A DNA stretch of 64,000 nucleotides from DATARH01 sp035534855 (GTDB lineage: Bacteria; Pseudomonadota; Alphaproteobacteria; ATCC43930; CGMCC-115725), in NCBI GenBank assembly GCA_035534855.1, contig DATLRD010000027.1:26911-90910 (forward strand), in the 5' to 3' direction. This document shows, one piece after another, positions 27,478-36,053 of the stretch. Under the pieces are notes generated by a model. That model saw only the letters and a list, made by a program, of their open reading frames with translations, did not search any database and had not been told where the DNA came from. Numbering within the stretch: the stretch's first letter is position 1; the number at the start of each line of letters is the position of its first letter. A program made the position numbers and the translations under genes.

Positions 27478-27666
27478 CTAGCGGCGCAGCAGCCACACCA
27501 GCATCACCCCGATACAGGCCGCGGCCAGGCCGGCACCGCGCAGGGTCTGCGCCGGCACCGTCGCCGCCCGCACCGCAACCCGCCGCATCCGTTCGGGCAG
27601 CAGCGCGTAAAGGATGCCCTCGATCACCAGGACTAGGGCAAGCGCGGTCGCGAGGTCGCGCATCAA
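27478..27666 (-). CDS. DUF2065 small membrane protein
   Basis: A 62-residue protein with two hydrophobic helices (ALALVLVIEGILYALLP and LAAACIGVMLVWLL) split by a basic loop, MRRVAVRAATVPAQTLRG. This is the DUF2065 family, almost always found next to hflC. Its ATG overlaps the hflC stop (ATGA), so it is translated with HflKC. Function is unknown; a small partner of the HflKC-FtsH complex is a fair guess. The 157 bases between it and degP hold short GC-rich inverted repeats but no further gene. Confidence 0.88.
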   Translation of the reverse strand: MMRDLATALALVLVIEGILYALLPERMRRVAVRAATVPAQTLRGAGLAAACIGVMLVWLLRR

Positions 27667-28634
27667 CGCCCGGATGGCGTCGGGACCGTGGCGGGCGGGA
27701 CGGCGATTGGCTGGCGTCCCGGCGGGGTCGCCGCAGCCGCGGGCGCGGCCGGCCCTTCGGTGGCGGCGGCGCCTTTCCAGCCGCTGAAATAGCGGAAGAA
27801 ATCGCCTTGCGGCGACAGCACGAAGGTCGTGTTGCTGCCAGCGAGTGCGTGGCGATAGGCTTCGAGCGAGCGGTAGAAGGCATAGAACCCGGGGTCCTGC
27901 CCGTAGGCCTTGGCATAAATCGCGGTCGCGGTCGCGTCGCCGTCACCGCGCAGCTTTTGCGCGTCGCGCTGCGCATCGGCCAGGATCACGGTAACCTCGC
28001 GGTCGGCATTAGCGCGTACGGTCTGCGCCGCCTGGGCGCCCTCGCCGCGATAGAGCGCGGCCTGTTGCTGGCGCTCCGAGTTCATCCGAGCGTAGATCGC
28101 CTCGCTGTTCTGCGGCGGCAGGTCGACCCGGCGGATGCGGGTATCGACGACCTCAATCCCGAACGGCTTGGCGGCGGTCCTCACGTCATCACGGATGCGA
28201 TGCATGATCGTCGCACGCTCGGCCGACAGCAAGGCCGACAGAGGCGCCTTGCCGATGACCTGCCGGCTGCTGCTACTGACCAGCACGGCGAGACGCTCGC
28301 GCACCGCGTCTTCACTGCCGACCGTTTGATAGAACAGCAGCGGGTTGGTGATCAGGTAGCGCGTATAGGTATCGACGATCGCGCGCTTCTGGTCCGCGGC
28401 GATGACCTCTTCGGGGGACGGCTCGACATCGAGCAGGCGCTTGTCGAAATAGACGACGTTCTGCACGAACGGCAGTTTGAATTCGAGGCCGGGCTGGTTG
28501 ATGACCCGCACCGGCCTGCCGAACTGCAGCAGCAGCGCCTGCTCGGTCTGGGTCACGATAAACATCGAACTCAGGGCGAGGATCCCCGCGACGATCAGCG
28601 CAACGCCAACGACGGCAAGAAGTTTCCGGCTCAT
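27663..28634 (-). CDS. hflC: FtsH protease modulator HflC
   Basis: A 323-residue inner-membrane SPFH/band-7 protein with an N-terminal anchor (VVGVALIVAGILALSSMFIV). The band-7 region includes QFGRPVRVINQPGLEFKLPF, KRLLDVEPSPEEVI and RYLITNPLLFYQTVG. The C-terminal third holds the YRGEGAQAAQTVRANADRE coiled region. With HflK it forms a membrane cage around FtsH and limits its proteolysis. The tail (about 290-323) is Ala/Pro-rich. It overlaps hflK by 4 bases. Confidence 0.97.
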   Translation of the reverse strand: MSRKLLAVVGVALIVAGILALSSMFIVTQTEQALLLQFGRPVRVINQPGLEFKLPFVQNVVYFDKRLLDVEPSPEEVIAADQKRAIVDTYTRYLITNPLLFYQTVGSEDAVRERLAVLVSSSSRQVIGKAPLSALLSAERATIMHRIRDDVRTAAKPFGIEVVDTRIRRVDLPPQNSEAIYARMNSERQQQAALYRGEGAQAAQTVRANADREVTVILADAQRDAQKLRGDGDATATAIYAKAYGQDPGFYAFYRSLEAYRHALAGSNTTFVLSPQGDFFRYFSGWKGAAATEGPAAPAAAATPPGRQPIAVPPATVPTPSGR

Positions 28635-29818
28635 CGTGAGGGTCCCACCGTGGGCGGATGGGCGGGCGGCGCGGCGGATGCGGCCCCAGCCCCCCCCGGA
28701 TTCACCAGCCCCGGAAGGGGCAGATACGGCACGACAGGATTCTTCCCTGCCGCCCCTTCATCAATGATGACTTTGTTGCTGTCTTTAAGGATCTGCTCCA
28801 TCGTGACGATGAAGAGGCGCTCGCGCGTCACGTCCTGCGCCACCTTGAATGCCTTGTAGACCGAGTCGAAGCGCGCCGCATCGCCGGTCGCCTGGGCGAC
28901 AACCTGGCTGCGATACGCCTCGGCCCCCTGGATAATCTTGGTTGCCTCGCCGCGCGCCTTTGGCACGACGCCGTTGCGGTAGGATTCGCCCTCGTTCTTC
29001 AGCCGTGCCTGGTCGGCGAGCGCCGCCTGGACATCGCGGAAGGCGGCGATGACCGGATCGGGCGGATCGACACGCTGCAACGTCACCTGGGTAACCGTAA
29101 CGCCGGCGCCGTAGGCATCCAGAAGCTCCTGCAGAAGCGTCTTGGTGTCGCTTTCGATCTGCTGGCGCCCCGCGGACAGCTCCATCGCCAATGGATGCTC
29201 GCCGATCACCTCACGCAACGCGCTCTCGGAGGCGGATTTAACCGTCTTCTCTGGCGCCCGGATGTTGAACAGATAGGCTTTGGCGTCCTTGATCACCCAG
29301 AAGACGGTACAGTTGACATCGACGATATTCTCGTCGCCGGTCAGCATCAGCGATTCCGCAGGCACCTGGTCGCTCCCGGCCGGCCTGCCCCTCGCTGTCT
29401 CGGGGCTGATATAGCCGATTTCGGTGCGGTTGACCCGTGTCACCTTGGGGGTTTCCACCGTCTCGATCGGCGCCGGCAGATGATAGTTCAGGCCGGGCAG
29501 CGTGGTGCGGTTATACGCCCCGAAGCGCAGCACGACGCCGACCTCGTCGGGCAGGACGCGGTAGAACCCGCTGGCCAGCCACAGCACGATGACCGCGATG
29601 ATCGCGATCGTGATGCCGGCCCCGGCGCGGAACCCGCCGGGAAACAGGCCGCGGGTGCGATCCTGCAGGCGGCGCAGAAACTCTTCGAGGTTGGGCGGCT
29701 GCGGCCCCACCCCTCGCGGTCCCGGCCCGCCGTCGCCGTTGCCGCGCCCGCCGCCGCCCCATGGGCCTCGGCCGCCGCCGCGAGGTCCAGTGCCCCAGGG
29801 GCCGCCGCCCTCACTCAT
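28631..29818 (-). CDS. hflK: FtsH protease modulator HflK
   Basis: An SPFH/band-7 partner of HflC. The first ~45 residues are Gly-rich (GGGPWGTGPRGGGRGPWGGG), as in other HflK proteins. A membrane helix (ITIAIIAVIVLWLASGFYRV) and the band-7 domain follow, with DEVGVVLRFGAYNRTTLPGL and GDENIVDVNCTVFW. The start is uncertain: ATG 29818 is used, while ATG 29827 would add three residues, and neither has a clear ribosome site. It heads the hflK-hflC-DUF2065 operon and faces mrp across about 150 bases. Confidence 0.95.
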   Translation of the reverse strand: MSEGGGPWGTGPRGGGRGPWGGGGRGNGDGGPGPRGVGPQPPNLEEFLRRLQDRTRGLFPGGFRAGAGITIAIIAVIVLWLASGFYRVLPDEVGVVLRFGAYNRTTLPGLNYHLPAPIETVETPKVTRVNRTEIGYISPETARGRPAGSDQVPAESLMLTGDENIVDVNCTVFWVIKDAKAYLFNIRAPEKTVKSASESALREVIGEHPLAMELSAGRQQIESDTKTLLQELLDAYGAGVTVTQVTLQRVDPPDPVIAAFRDVQAALADQARLKNEGESYRNGVVPKARGEATKIIQGAEAYRSQVVAQATGDAARFDSVYKAFKVAQDVTRERLFIVTMEQILKDSNKVIIDEGAAGKNPVVPYLPLPGLVNPGGAGAASAAPPAHPPTVGPSR

Positions 29819-29966
29819 CCAGATCATCAATTCGCCCGCCCTTCCGAGGGTTCTGCGGCAGAACGCCGGCGATAGAGGGCGTGCCTGCCCCGCTTGTCAA
29901 GCGGTTGTCAACCCGCGATGCCGGGCCTAAATCCGATCATTCGACAGTGGCGGGGCGGAGCAGCAT

Positions 29967-31088
29967 ATGGCAGAGGTTACAGAGAAGGATGTTCTCGCCG
30001 CGCTCGCGCGGGTGAACGACCCGGAAAAAAACGCCGACCTGGTGTCGCTCGGCATGATCTCGGGCGTCGTGATTCGCGACGGCAATGTCGGGTTTGCGAT
30101 CGAGGTCGAAGCCGAGCGCGGGCCGCGCCTCGAACCGCTGCGCAAGGCGGCCGAGGCGGCGGTCGAGGCCCTGGCTGGCGTGGTTTCGGTGACCGCAGTA
30201 ATGACCGCCGAGGCGCGCCCGCACGGCGCTGCTGCACCGGCGCCGCGCCCCCAGGCCGCGCCGGCAGGCCCGGCGCGCGGCGGGCTGGTGCCGGGCTGCA
30301 AGGCCATCGTCGCGGTCGCCTCGGGCAAGGGCGGGGTCGGCAAATCCACCGTCGCGGCCAACCTCGCCCTGGCGCTCGCCGCCAACGGGCTGCAGGTCGG
30401 GGTGCTCGATGCCGACATTTACGGGCCCTCGATGCCGCGCATGCTGGGGATTTCCGGCCGGCCGAGCTCGGCCGACGGCAAGATCCTGCAGCCGATGCGG
30501 AATTACGGTCTCAAGGTCATGTCGATCGGGTTCCTCGTGCCCGAGGACACGGCGATGATCTGGCGCGGCCCGATGGTGATGAGCGCGCTGCAGCAGATGC
30601 TGCGCGATGTCGATTGGGGCGAACTCGACGTGATGATCATCGATATGCCGCCGGGCACCGGCGACGCACAGCTGACGATCGCCCAGCAAGTGGCCCTCGC
30701 CGGCGCCGTCATCGTCTCGACCCCGCAGGACATCGCGCTTATCGACGCGCGGCGCGGCCTCAGTATGTTCAACAAGGTCAACGTGCCGGTCCTCGGGATT
30801 ATCGAGAACATGAGCTATTTCCTGTGCCCGCATTGCGGCGAGCGTAGCGAGATCTTCGCCCACGGCGGCGCGCGCCGCGAGGCCGAGCGGCTCGGCAGCG
30901 AGTTTCTCGGCGAGGTGCCGCTCGACCTGTCGATTCGCGAAACTTCCGACGATGGGAGGCCGATCACCGTGTCGCAGCCCGACAGCCCGTACGCGCTGCT
31001 GTTCCGCCAGATCGCCGCGCGGCTGTGGGACAAGCTGAGCGGCGCCGAAACGCCGGTGCGCACGCCGCCGCGCATCGTCGTCGAATAG
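29967..31088 (+). CDS. mrp: Mrp/ApbC family iron-sulfur cluster carrier ATPase
   Basis: A 373-residue cytoplasmic scaffold and carrier for [4Fe-4S] clusters. An N-terminal MIP18/DUF59-like domain (residues ~1-85, VNDPEKNADLVSLGMISGVV) is followed by a linker and the P-loop ATPase with GKGGVGKSTVAANLALALA. The cluster-binding CxxC motif is CPHC in MSYFLCPHCGERSEIF. Other ParA-like features include DADIYGPSMPRMLG and DMPPGTGDAQLTIAQ. The ATG at 29967 has GGAG upstream. Confidence 0.96.
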   Translation: MAEVTEKDVLAALARVNDPEKNADLVSLGMISGVVIRDGNVGFAIEVEAERGPRLEPLRKAAEAAVEALAGVVSVTAVMTAEARPHGAAAPAPRPQAAPAGPARGGLVPGCKAIVAVASGKGGVGKSTVAANLALALAANGLQVGVLDADIYGPSMPRMLGISGRPSSADGKILQPMRNYGLKVMSIGFLVPEDTAMIWRGPMVMSALQQMLRDVDWGELDVMIIDMPPGTGDAQLTIAQQVALAGAVIVSTPQDIALIDARRGLSMFNKVNVPVLGIIENMSYFLCPHCGERSEIFAHGGARREAERLGSEFLGEVPLDLSIRETSDDGRPITVSQPDSPYALLFRQIAARLWDKLSGAETPVRTPPRIVVE

Positions 31089-31137
31089 CCGACCTAGTCT
31101 AACCGGCTGGCTCAAAATCGGCCGCGCGACCGGGCGC

Positions 31138-32076
31138 TCACCCGTCTTGCTCCAGCGTCCCCATCAATTCGCGCCATTCGCGCGCCGAGAGGCCGCTCGA
31201 TGCCTGATCGATCGCCTCACCGGCGAGCATCCGGCGGATCACGGCGAGCCCGGTCGCCGAGATCGACGCGGCGTTCATGCGGTATTCGAGAAACGCGGCG
31301 TGGGTCAGCGGCACCCAGCGCCGCAGCGTCTCAAGCATTACATCGGCATAGGCGCGGATTTCGTACTGGGCATGAGCGTCAGCTCGCAAGCTCAAGAAAT
31401 GCATCAAATTATGCAGATTAGTCTTCCAGTACCACTGGGTATAGAAATTGAGCGACAGGTTCATTCGGGCTAACTCACGAGCTAACCCTGGCCAGGCCGG
31501 GTCGCGCGGTGCGCCGGCCTCGTCTTCGTTGAGCATTTCGACGTAGCCGGCATAGGCTCGCTCGGCATCCTCGCGCAACAGGTCGAGGATTCGCGTCGCC
31601 GCCTTGCCTTCGAGCACCGCACCCCGCCCCTGGCGGTTGGTCGCGGCCTGCGCCGCCAAATGCTCTGGCGCCGGTATATAAAACTCGTTGTCGAGGATCG
31701 AATAGCGTGCCGAGTATTCGTTGATGTTGGCGGTGCGGTGCCTGATCCACTGCCGCGCGACAAAGATCGGCAGTTTGACGTGATACTTTATTTCGCACAT
31801 CTCGAACGGCGTCGTGTGGCGGTGCCGCATCAGATAGTTGATGAGACCGCTGTCTTCGCTGACCCGCTTTGTGCCGCGACCGTAGGAGACGCGCGCCGCC
31901 TGCACCACCGCGCCGTCGTCGCCCATGTAGTCGACGACCCGGACGAACCCGTGGTCGAGCACCGGCATCGCCTCGTAGAGGATGTCTTCGAGCGCCGGCA
32001 CGGTGACCCGCCGCGTCGGCCGGGTGGCCGCGCGCTCCGCCGCGATCTCGCCGCGTTGCTCGTCGGTCAGCGGCAT
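31138..32076 (-). CDS. thyX: Flavin-dependent thymidylate synthase
   Basis: A 312-residue ThyX that makes dTMP from dUMP using methylene-THF, FAD and NADPH. The diagnostic motif RHRTANINEYSARYS lies at residues 112-126. Upstream are VVQAARVSYGRGTK and LINYLMRHRHTTPFE. Downstream is WYWKTNLHNLMHFLSLR. A strong GAGGAGAG site precedes the ATG. No thyA is seen in the window. Stand-alone, convergent with mrp. Confidence 0.97.
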   Translation of the reverse strand: MPLTDEQRGEIAAERAATRPTRRVTVPALEDILYEAMPVLDHGFVRVVDYMGDDGAVVQAARVSYGRGTKRVSEDSGLINYLMRHRHTTPFEMCEIKYHVKLPIFVARQWIRHRTANINEYSARYSILDNEFYIPAPEHLAAQAATNRQGRGAVLEGKAATRILDLLREDAERAYAGYVEMLNEDEAGAPRDPAWPGLARELARMNLSLNFYTQWYWKTNLHNLMHFLSLRADAHAQYEIRAYADVMLETLRRWVPLTHAAFLEYRMNAASISATGLAVIRRMLAGEAIDQASSGLSAREWRELMGTLEQDG

Positions 32077-32209
32077 CTCTCCTCCTCAACCCAGCGTGCG
32101 TCGAGGGGCGCGCGCTGGCCTCCTCGGAATGACGAAGAACCGTGGCGCGCCATACCCACCTCGTCCCTAAGGGGGCCACGAAGCGGCCGTCGCGAAGGAC
32201 GCCCCACGA

Positions 32210-32238
32210 TTGCGCCTCGGCGCTTTCCATCCTATATC
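32210..32238 (+). promoter_or_regulatory. Candidate ssrA promoter
   Basis: TTGCGC (32210-32215) and TATATC (32233-32238) are separated by exactly 17 bases. They predict a start near 32245, which fits the expected 5' end of the tmRNA acceptor segment. Confidence 0.5.
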
Positions 32239-32245
32239 TTCTCTG

Positions 32246-32556
32246 TCGGGCAACCGACTATGGCGATACACGGCTTATGAAATAAGCGTTGCGGACCCGG
32301 GGGCGGTACCCGGCGCCTCCACCAATTCCCGCCGGCACGCGAATCGCGGCCGGCGGCTTACGGGGGCGAAACAGGCTCGACGCGCGTGGTAAAGGTAAGT
32401 TCGTCGCCCGGCATGATACCGCCGTTATCGGGTCATTACTTAGCTGCGAACGATAACTTCGCACCTGAGGCACTCGCGGCCTAACCCTTAACGGGGTAAA
32501 AGCCTAGAGCAACTCGCGGTTCGGGGGGCACCGGGCAACAGAAGCCCCCCACTCAG
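32246..32556 (+). ncRNA. ssrA: Circularly permuted two-piece tmRNA
   Basis: The acceptor piece comes first. It contains a T-arm-like CCGGG/CCCGG stem and then CGCCTCC-ACCA ending at 32324. A processed spacer with a GCCGGC/GCCGGC hairpin follows (32325-32361). The coding piece begins GGGGGCG at 32362, which pairs with CGCCTCC to close the acceptor stem. The tag reading frame runs from 32446 to a TAA at 32482-32484 and encodes ANDNFAPEALAA. A GGGGGGC/GCCCCCC stem (32523-32550) lies at the 3' end. This 3'-before-5' order is the permuted form of alphaproteobacteria. tmRNA rescues stalled ribosomes and tags the product for ClpXP. Outer boundaries are approximate. Confidence 0.93.
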
Positions 32557-32605
32557 CTTCCGGCATGGCAGATTCCGGCACGGCGGCGCGGCGCAGGATA
32601 GGGCG

Positions 32606-33115
32606 ATGGCGCAGGACCTCCAGTACGACAAGATGATCGAGCGGGCGCTGCGCGGCGTGGTGCGCGACGCGCTGGCACAGGCGGCGCGCGACGGACTACC
32701 GGGCGACCATCACTTCTATGTGAGTTTCGCGACCCGCGAGCCGGGGGTGCAGATTCCCACCTCGCTGCTCGCGCGCTTTCCCGAACAGATGTCGATCGTG
32801 CTCCAGCACCAGTTCTGGGATCTCGAGGTCGGGCCCGAGGCGTTTTCAGTGAGGCTGAGCTTTCAGCACCGGCCGGAGCGGCTAGTCATCCCGTTTGCCG
32901 CCATCAAGGGGTTTGCCGACCCGTCGGTCAATTTTTCGCTCGAATTCGCCAGCCCGGTGACCGCGCCGGCCGAAGCCACGACCGAACCGGCGGAAAACCC
33001 AGCGTTGCCGACACCGATCGCCGCGACACCAAAGCCGGAAAAGCCCGAAACGGCGGAAAAGGCGGAAAAGCCGGCCGGCGAGGTCGTCGCGCTAGACGCC
33101 TTCCGCAAGCGGTAG
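32606..33115 (+). CDS. sspB: ClpXP adaptor SspB (alphaproteobacterial type)
   Basis: A 169-residue adaptor that binds ssrA-tagged proteins and hands them to ClpXP. The core (residues 1-120) has LQYDKMIERALRGVVRDALA, GLPGDHHFYVSFATREPGVQ, MSIVLQHQFWDLEV and RLVIPFAAIKGFADPSV, all features of the alphaproteobacterial SspB family. A flexible Pro/Glu/Lys linker (EKPETAEKAEKPA) leads to a short C-terminal tail (GEVVALDAFRKR), the expected ClpX-binding end. It starts about 50 bases after the tmRNA whose tag it recognises. Confidence 0.93.
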   Translation: MAQDLQYDKMIERALRGVVRDALAQAARDGLPGDHHFYVSFATREPGVQIPTSLLARFPEQMSIVLQHQFWDLEVGPEAFSVRLSFQHRPERLVIPFAAIKGFADPSVNFSLEFASPVTAPAEATTEPAENPALPTPIAATPKPEKPETAEKAEKPAGEVVALDAFRKR

Positions 33116-33142
33116 CGCCGGCGCGGCGCGCCGCGCCGGCGC
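33115..33142. repeat. Perfect 28-bp G+C-only palindrome at the sspB stop
   Basis: GCGCCGGCGCGGCG is followed directly by its exact reverse complement. It begins on the G of the sspB TAG. It can form a very stable stem in RNA but has no T-run, so it may be a 3' protective or Rho-related stem rather than an intrinsic terminator. The rest of the sspB-fumarase gap (33143-33251) shows no gene. Confidence 0.7.
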
Positions 33143-33251
33143 CTCGCCCGTCCCTGCCCGACCTCGGGGCCCCCTCAACCAGACCGGCCGGCGCGGCTTG
33201 ACGGCGCGCCGGAAACGACGATGCTGCCCCCGCACCGGCAAGGGGGACGAG

Positions 33252-34874
33252 ATGAGCGAGACCGGCAGCCTGCCGTTTCATGAACTGTTTCCGCTGGGCG
33301 ACGACGACACGCCCTATCGGAAATTGACCGGCGACCATGTCGCGACCGCCAGTTTCGACGGCGAGCGCGTCGTCAAGGTCGCGCCCGAGGGGCTGACTTT
33401 GTTGGCTCGCGAGGCGTTTGTCGATTGCGCGCATCTGCTGCGGCCGGGACACCTCGCCTCGCTGAAGGCGATCCTCGAAGACCCCGAAGCCTCGGCCAAC
33501 GACCGCTTCGTCGCCTTCGACCTGTTGAAGAACGCCAACATCGCGGCCGGCAAGGTGCTGCCGATGTGCCAGGATACCGGCACCGCGATCGTCATGGGCA
33601 AAAAGGGGCAGCGCGTGTGGACCGGGGCCGACGACGCCGCGGCGATCTCGGCCGGCATCCGCCGCACCTATACCGAGACCAACCTGCGCTACAGCCAGGT
33701 GGCGCCGCTGTCGATGTACGAAGAGGTCAACACCGGCGACAACCTGCCGGCGCAGATCGAGCTCTACGCTGAGCCCGGGGACGCCTACAAATTCCTGTTC
33801 ATCGCCAAGGGCGGCGGCTCGGCCAACAAGAGCTTCCTTTATCAGCAGACCAAGGCGGTGCTGAACCCGAAAGCGCTGGTCGGCTTTCTCGACAAAAATT
33901 TGCGCACGCTCGGCACGGCAGCCTGCCCACCCTATCACCTGGCAATCGTGATCGGCGGCACCTCGGCGGAATTGACGCTGAAGACCGTCAAGCTGGCAAG
34001 CTGCCGCTATCTCGACAGCCTGCCAGCGCAGGGCAACCAATACGGCCAGGCCTATCGCGACCGCGATTTTGAGCAGGAAGTGCTGGCACTGACCCGCCGG
34101 TTCGGCATCGGCGCCCAGTTCGGCGGCAAGTATTTCTGCCACGACGTGCGGGTCATCCGCCTGCCGCGGCACGGCGCCAGCCTACCGATCGGCATCGGCG
34201 TGTCATGCTCGGCCGACCGCCAGGTCCTCGGCAAGATCACCGCTGACGGCGTGTTTCTCGAACAGCTCGAAACCAACCCGTCGCACTACCTGCCCGAGAT
34301 CGACGAGGCGACGCTCGGCGGCGAAGTCGTGCCGATCGACCTTACCCGGCCGATGCGTGAAATACGCCAGACGCTGTCCCGTTATCCGATCAAGACCCGG
34401 CTCAGCCTGACGGGAACGCTGATCGTGGCACGCGACATCGCACACGCGAAACTGCAGGAACGGCTCGACCGCGGCGAGCCGTTGCCGCAATACGTCAAGG
34501 ACCACCCGATCTACTACGCCGGCCCGGCCAAGACGCCGACCGGCTACGCCTCGGGCTCGTTCGGGCCCACCACCGCCGGGCGGATGGACAGCTATGTCGA
34601 TTCGTTCATGGCTGCCGGCGGCAGCTTCGTGACACTGGCCAAGGGCAACCGCGGCGCCGAGGTGCGCGCCGCCTGCCACAAGCATGGTGGGTTCTATCTC
34701 GGCTCGATCGGCGGCCCGGCGGCACGGCTGGCCCAGGATTGCATCAAGAAGGTCGAATTGCTCGAGTATCCCGAGCTCGGCATGGAGGCGATCTGGCGCA
34801 TTGAAGTCGTCGACTTCCCAGCCTTTATCGTGGTCGACGACAAGGGCAACGATTTCTTCGCCGCGATGACCTGA
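33252..34874 (+). CDS. Class I (iron-sulfur) fumarate hydratase
   Basis: A 540-residue single-chain class I fumarase that interconverts fumarate and malate with a [4Fe-4S] cluster. Recognisable regions are VLPMCQDTGTAIVMGKKGQR (cluster cysteine), CPPYHLAIVIGGTSAELTLK and GVSCSADRQ. The C-terminal beta domain has YYAGPAKTPTGYASGSFGPT and GSIGGPAARLAQDCIKKV. The ATG at 33252 follows GGGGACGAG; the 18 residues read upstream are not conserved. The sigma-factor gene follows after 30 bases. Confidence 0.95.
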   Translation: MSETGSLPFHELFPLGDDDTPYRKLTGDHVATASFDGERVVKVAPEGLTLLAREAFVDCAHLLRPGHLASLKAILEDPEASANDRFVAFDLLKNANIAAGKVLPMCQDTGTAIVMGKKGQRVWTGADDAAAISAGIRRTYTETNLRYSQVAPLSMYEEVNTGDNLPAQIELYAEPGDAYKFLFIAKGGGSANKSFLYQQTKAVLNPKALVGFLDKNLRTLGTAACPPYHLAIVIGGTSAELTLKTVKLASCRYLDSLPAQGNQYGQAYRDRDFEQEVLALTRRFGIGAQFGGKYFCHDVRVIRLPRHGASLPIGIGVSCSADRQVLGKITADGVFLEQLETNPSHYLPEIDEATLGGEVVPIDLTRPMREIRQTLSRYPIKTRLSLTGTLIVARDIAHAKLQERLDRGEPLPQYVKDHPIYYAGPAKTPTGYASGSFGPTTAGRMDSYVDSFMAAGGSFVTLAKGNRGAEVRAACHKHGGFYLGSIGGPAARLAQDCIKKVELLEYPELGMEAIWRIEVVDFPAFIVVDDKGNDFFAAMT

Positions 34875-34904
34875 CACGGCGGATCACCTGTCGGGACTGT
34901 TTGA

Positions 34905-35435
34905 TTGGCTGACAAGGGCGGCTTCGACGCGTTGCTGAGCGGTGACCGCCGGGCCTGGGAGGCGTTTGTGCGCCGCTATGCCGGGCTCATCGTCGCCGCG
35001 GTGCGCGGCATCGCCTCGGCCTCGGGCGACATCGAAGACTTCACGCAAGATGTGTACACTCGCCTGTGCAAGGACGATTTCCGCCTGCTGCGCAGCTATG
35101 ACCCGTCGCGCGCCGGGGTCTCGACCTGGCTGACGATCGTTGCGCGCAGCACGACACGCGACGGGCTGCGACGGCGCCGCATCGAATCGACCCCGATCGA
35201 CGCGGTGCCCGAGACCCAGCTCGCCGTCGACCCGGTCGAACCGGTGCAGCGCCTAAAGCTGCCCGAGGCGCTGCTGTCACCGCGCCAGCGCGAGATACTG
35301 GCGATGCTCTACGATCGCGATATGGACGTCGCCGAGGTCGCCCAGGCGCTCGGCATCGACCCGCAGACCGTACGCAGCGCGCACCACAAGGCGATGCTCA
35401 AGCTGCGGGCGCATTTCAAGGCCGAAGACGCTTGA
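34905..35435 (+). CDS. ECF-like sigma-70 family RNA polymerase sigma factor
   Basis: A 176-residue sigma factor. Region 2 spans residues ~10-75 (RRAWEAFVRRYAGLIVAAV, then DIEDFTQDVYTRLCKDDF and STWLTIVARSTTRDGLRRRR). Region 4 spans ~118-170 (LSPRQREILAMLYDRDMDVA and DPQTVRSAHHKAMLKLRAHF). The start codon is TTG. The next two genes look like an anti-sigma factor and a periplasmic metal-sensor protein, so this is probably a membrane-controlled alternative sigma factor similar in arrangement to CnrH. Confidence 0.87.
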   Translation: MADKGGFDALLSGDRRAWEAFVRRYAGLIVAAVRGIASASGDIEDFTQDVYTRLCKDDFRLLRSYDPSRAGVSTWLTIVARSTTRDGLRRRRIESTPIDAVPETQLAVDPVEPVQRLKLPEALLSPRQREILAMLYDRDMDVAEVAQALGIDPQTVRSAHHKAMLKLRAHFKAEDA

Positions 35436-35507
35436 CGAAAGAACCAATAGGTTGTGGGGATGGCGTTCCCGCAGGCATCGTAGAATATTGCAAGGAACCA
35501 GGACCGA

Positions 35508-36053
35508 ATGGCGCAACACGACCCGACAAGCGGCGACGGCATGGAACATCCGTCTGACAAGGCGGTGTGGGAATATTGCCGCGCGATCGACTGCGAGACC
35601 GACGAGGCGGAGCGCTTTCTCGATCTCGCCGGGTTTGTCGATGCACGCCTCGACAGCGACGAGCGCGAGCGCGTCGCCGCGCTGCTGATCGCCGATCCCG
35701 CCGCCGCCAGCGACGTCGCCGCCGCCCCGGCGCTGACCGCCGCTGCTGCCACCGCCGAAGTTTCCGAGCGGCTGATCGCCCGCGCCGTCGCGCTGCTCGG
35801 CGAGGCGGCGCGCGGCCAGGTGGTCCCCTTCGCCCCCCGGGCCCGCCCGCGCCCGACCTTCACTTCGTTCGCGCGGTGGGGCAGCGTCGCCGCCGCGATC
35901 ATGATGGCGAGCTGGCTTGGCTTCGCCCTAGGCACCGACGCCTCGACAGCCTACGACCACAGCGTCCAACCCAGCCAGGACGGGTTTCTCGGCGATCTGC
36001 TCGATCCGTCCGGCGGGATCCTGCACACCATCACGGATGGCCTCGAATCGTGA
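35508..36053 (+). CDS. Putative membrane anti-sigma factor
   Basis: A 181-residue protein with an N-terminal cytoplasmic part (about 1-125) and one membrane helix near residues 127-147 (WGSVAAAIMMASWLGFALG). A short periplasmic tail follows. The N-terminal region, AERFLDLAGFVDARLDSDER followed by VAALLIADPAAASDVAA, resembles anti-sigma domains by shape, but there is no zinc HxxxCxxC motif. Its place directly after a sigma gene and the 4-base GTGA overlap with the sensor-like gene support the role. No family assignment is certain. Confidence 0.6.
   Translation: MAQHDPTSGDGMEHPSDKAVWEYCRAIDCETDEAERFLDLAGFVDARLDSDERERVAALLIADPAAASDVAAAPALTAAAATAEVSERLIARAVALLGEAARGQVVPFAPRARPRPTFTSFARWGSVAAAIMMASWLGFALGTDASTAYDHSVQPSQDGFLGDLLDPSGGILHTITDGLES

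Noticed and set aside
28658..31115. Long antisense frames over hflK (405 codons) and mrp (392 codons)
   Set aside because: hflK and mrp have clear family motifs and ribosome sites; the antisense frames have none.
32928..34172. 414-codon minus-strand frame over fumarase and sspB
   Set aside because: Antisense to fumarase and to the sspB tail; Arg/Ala/Gly-rich with no recognisable domain.
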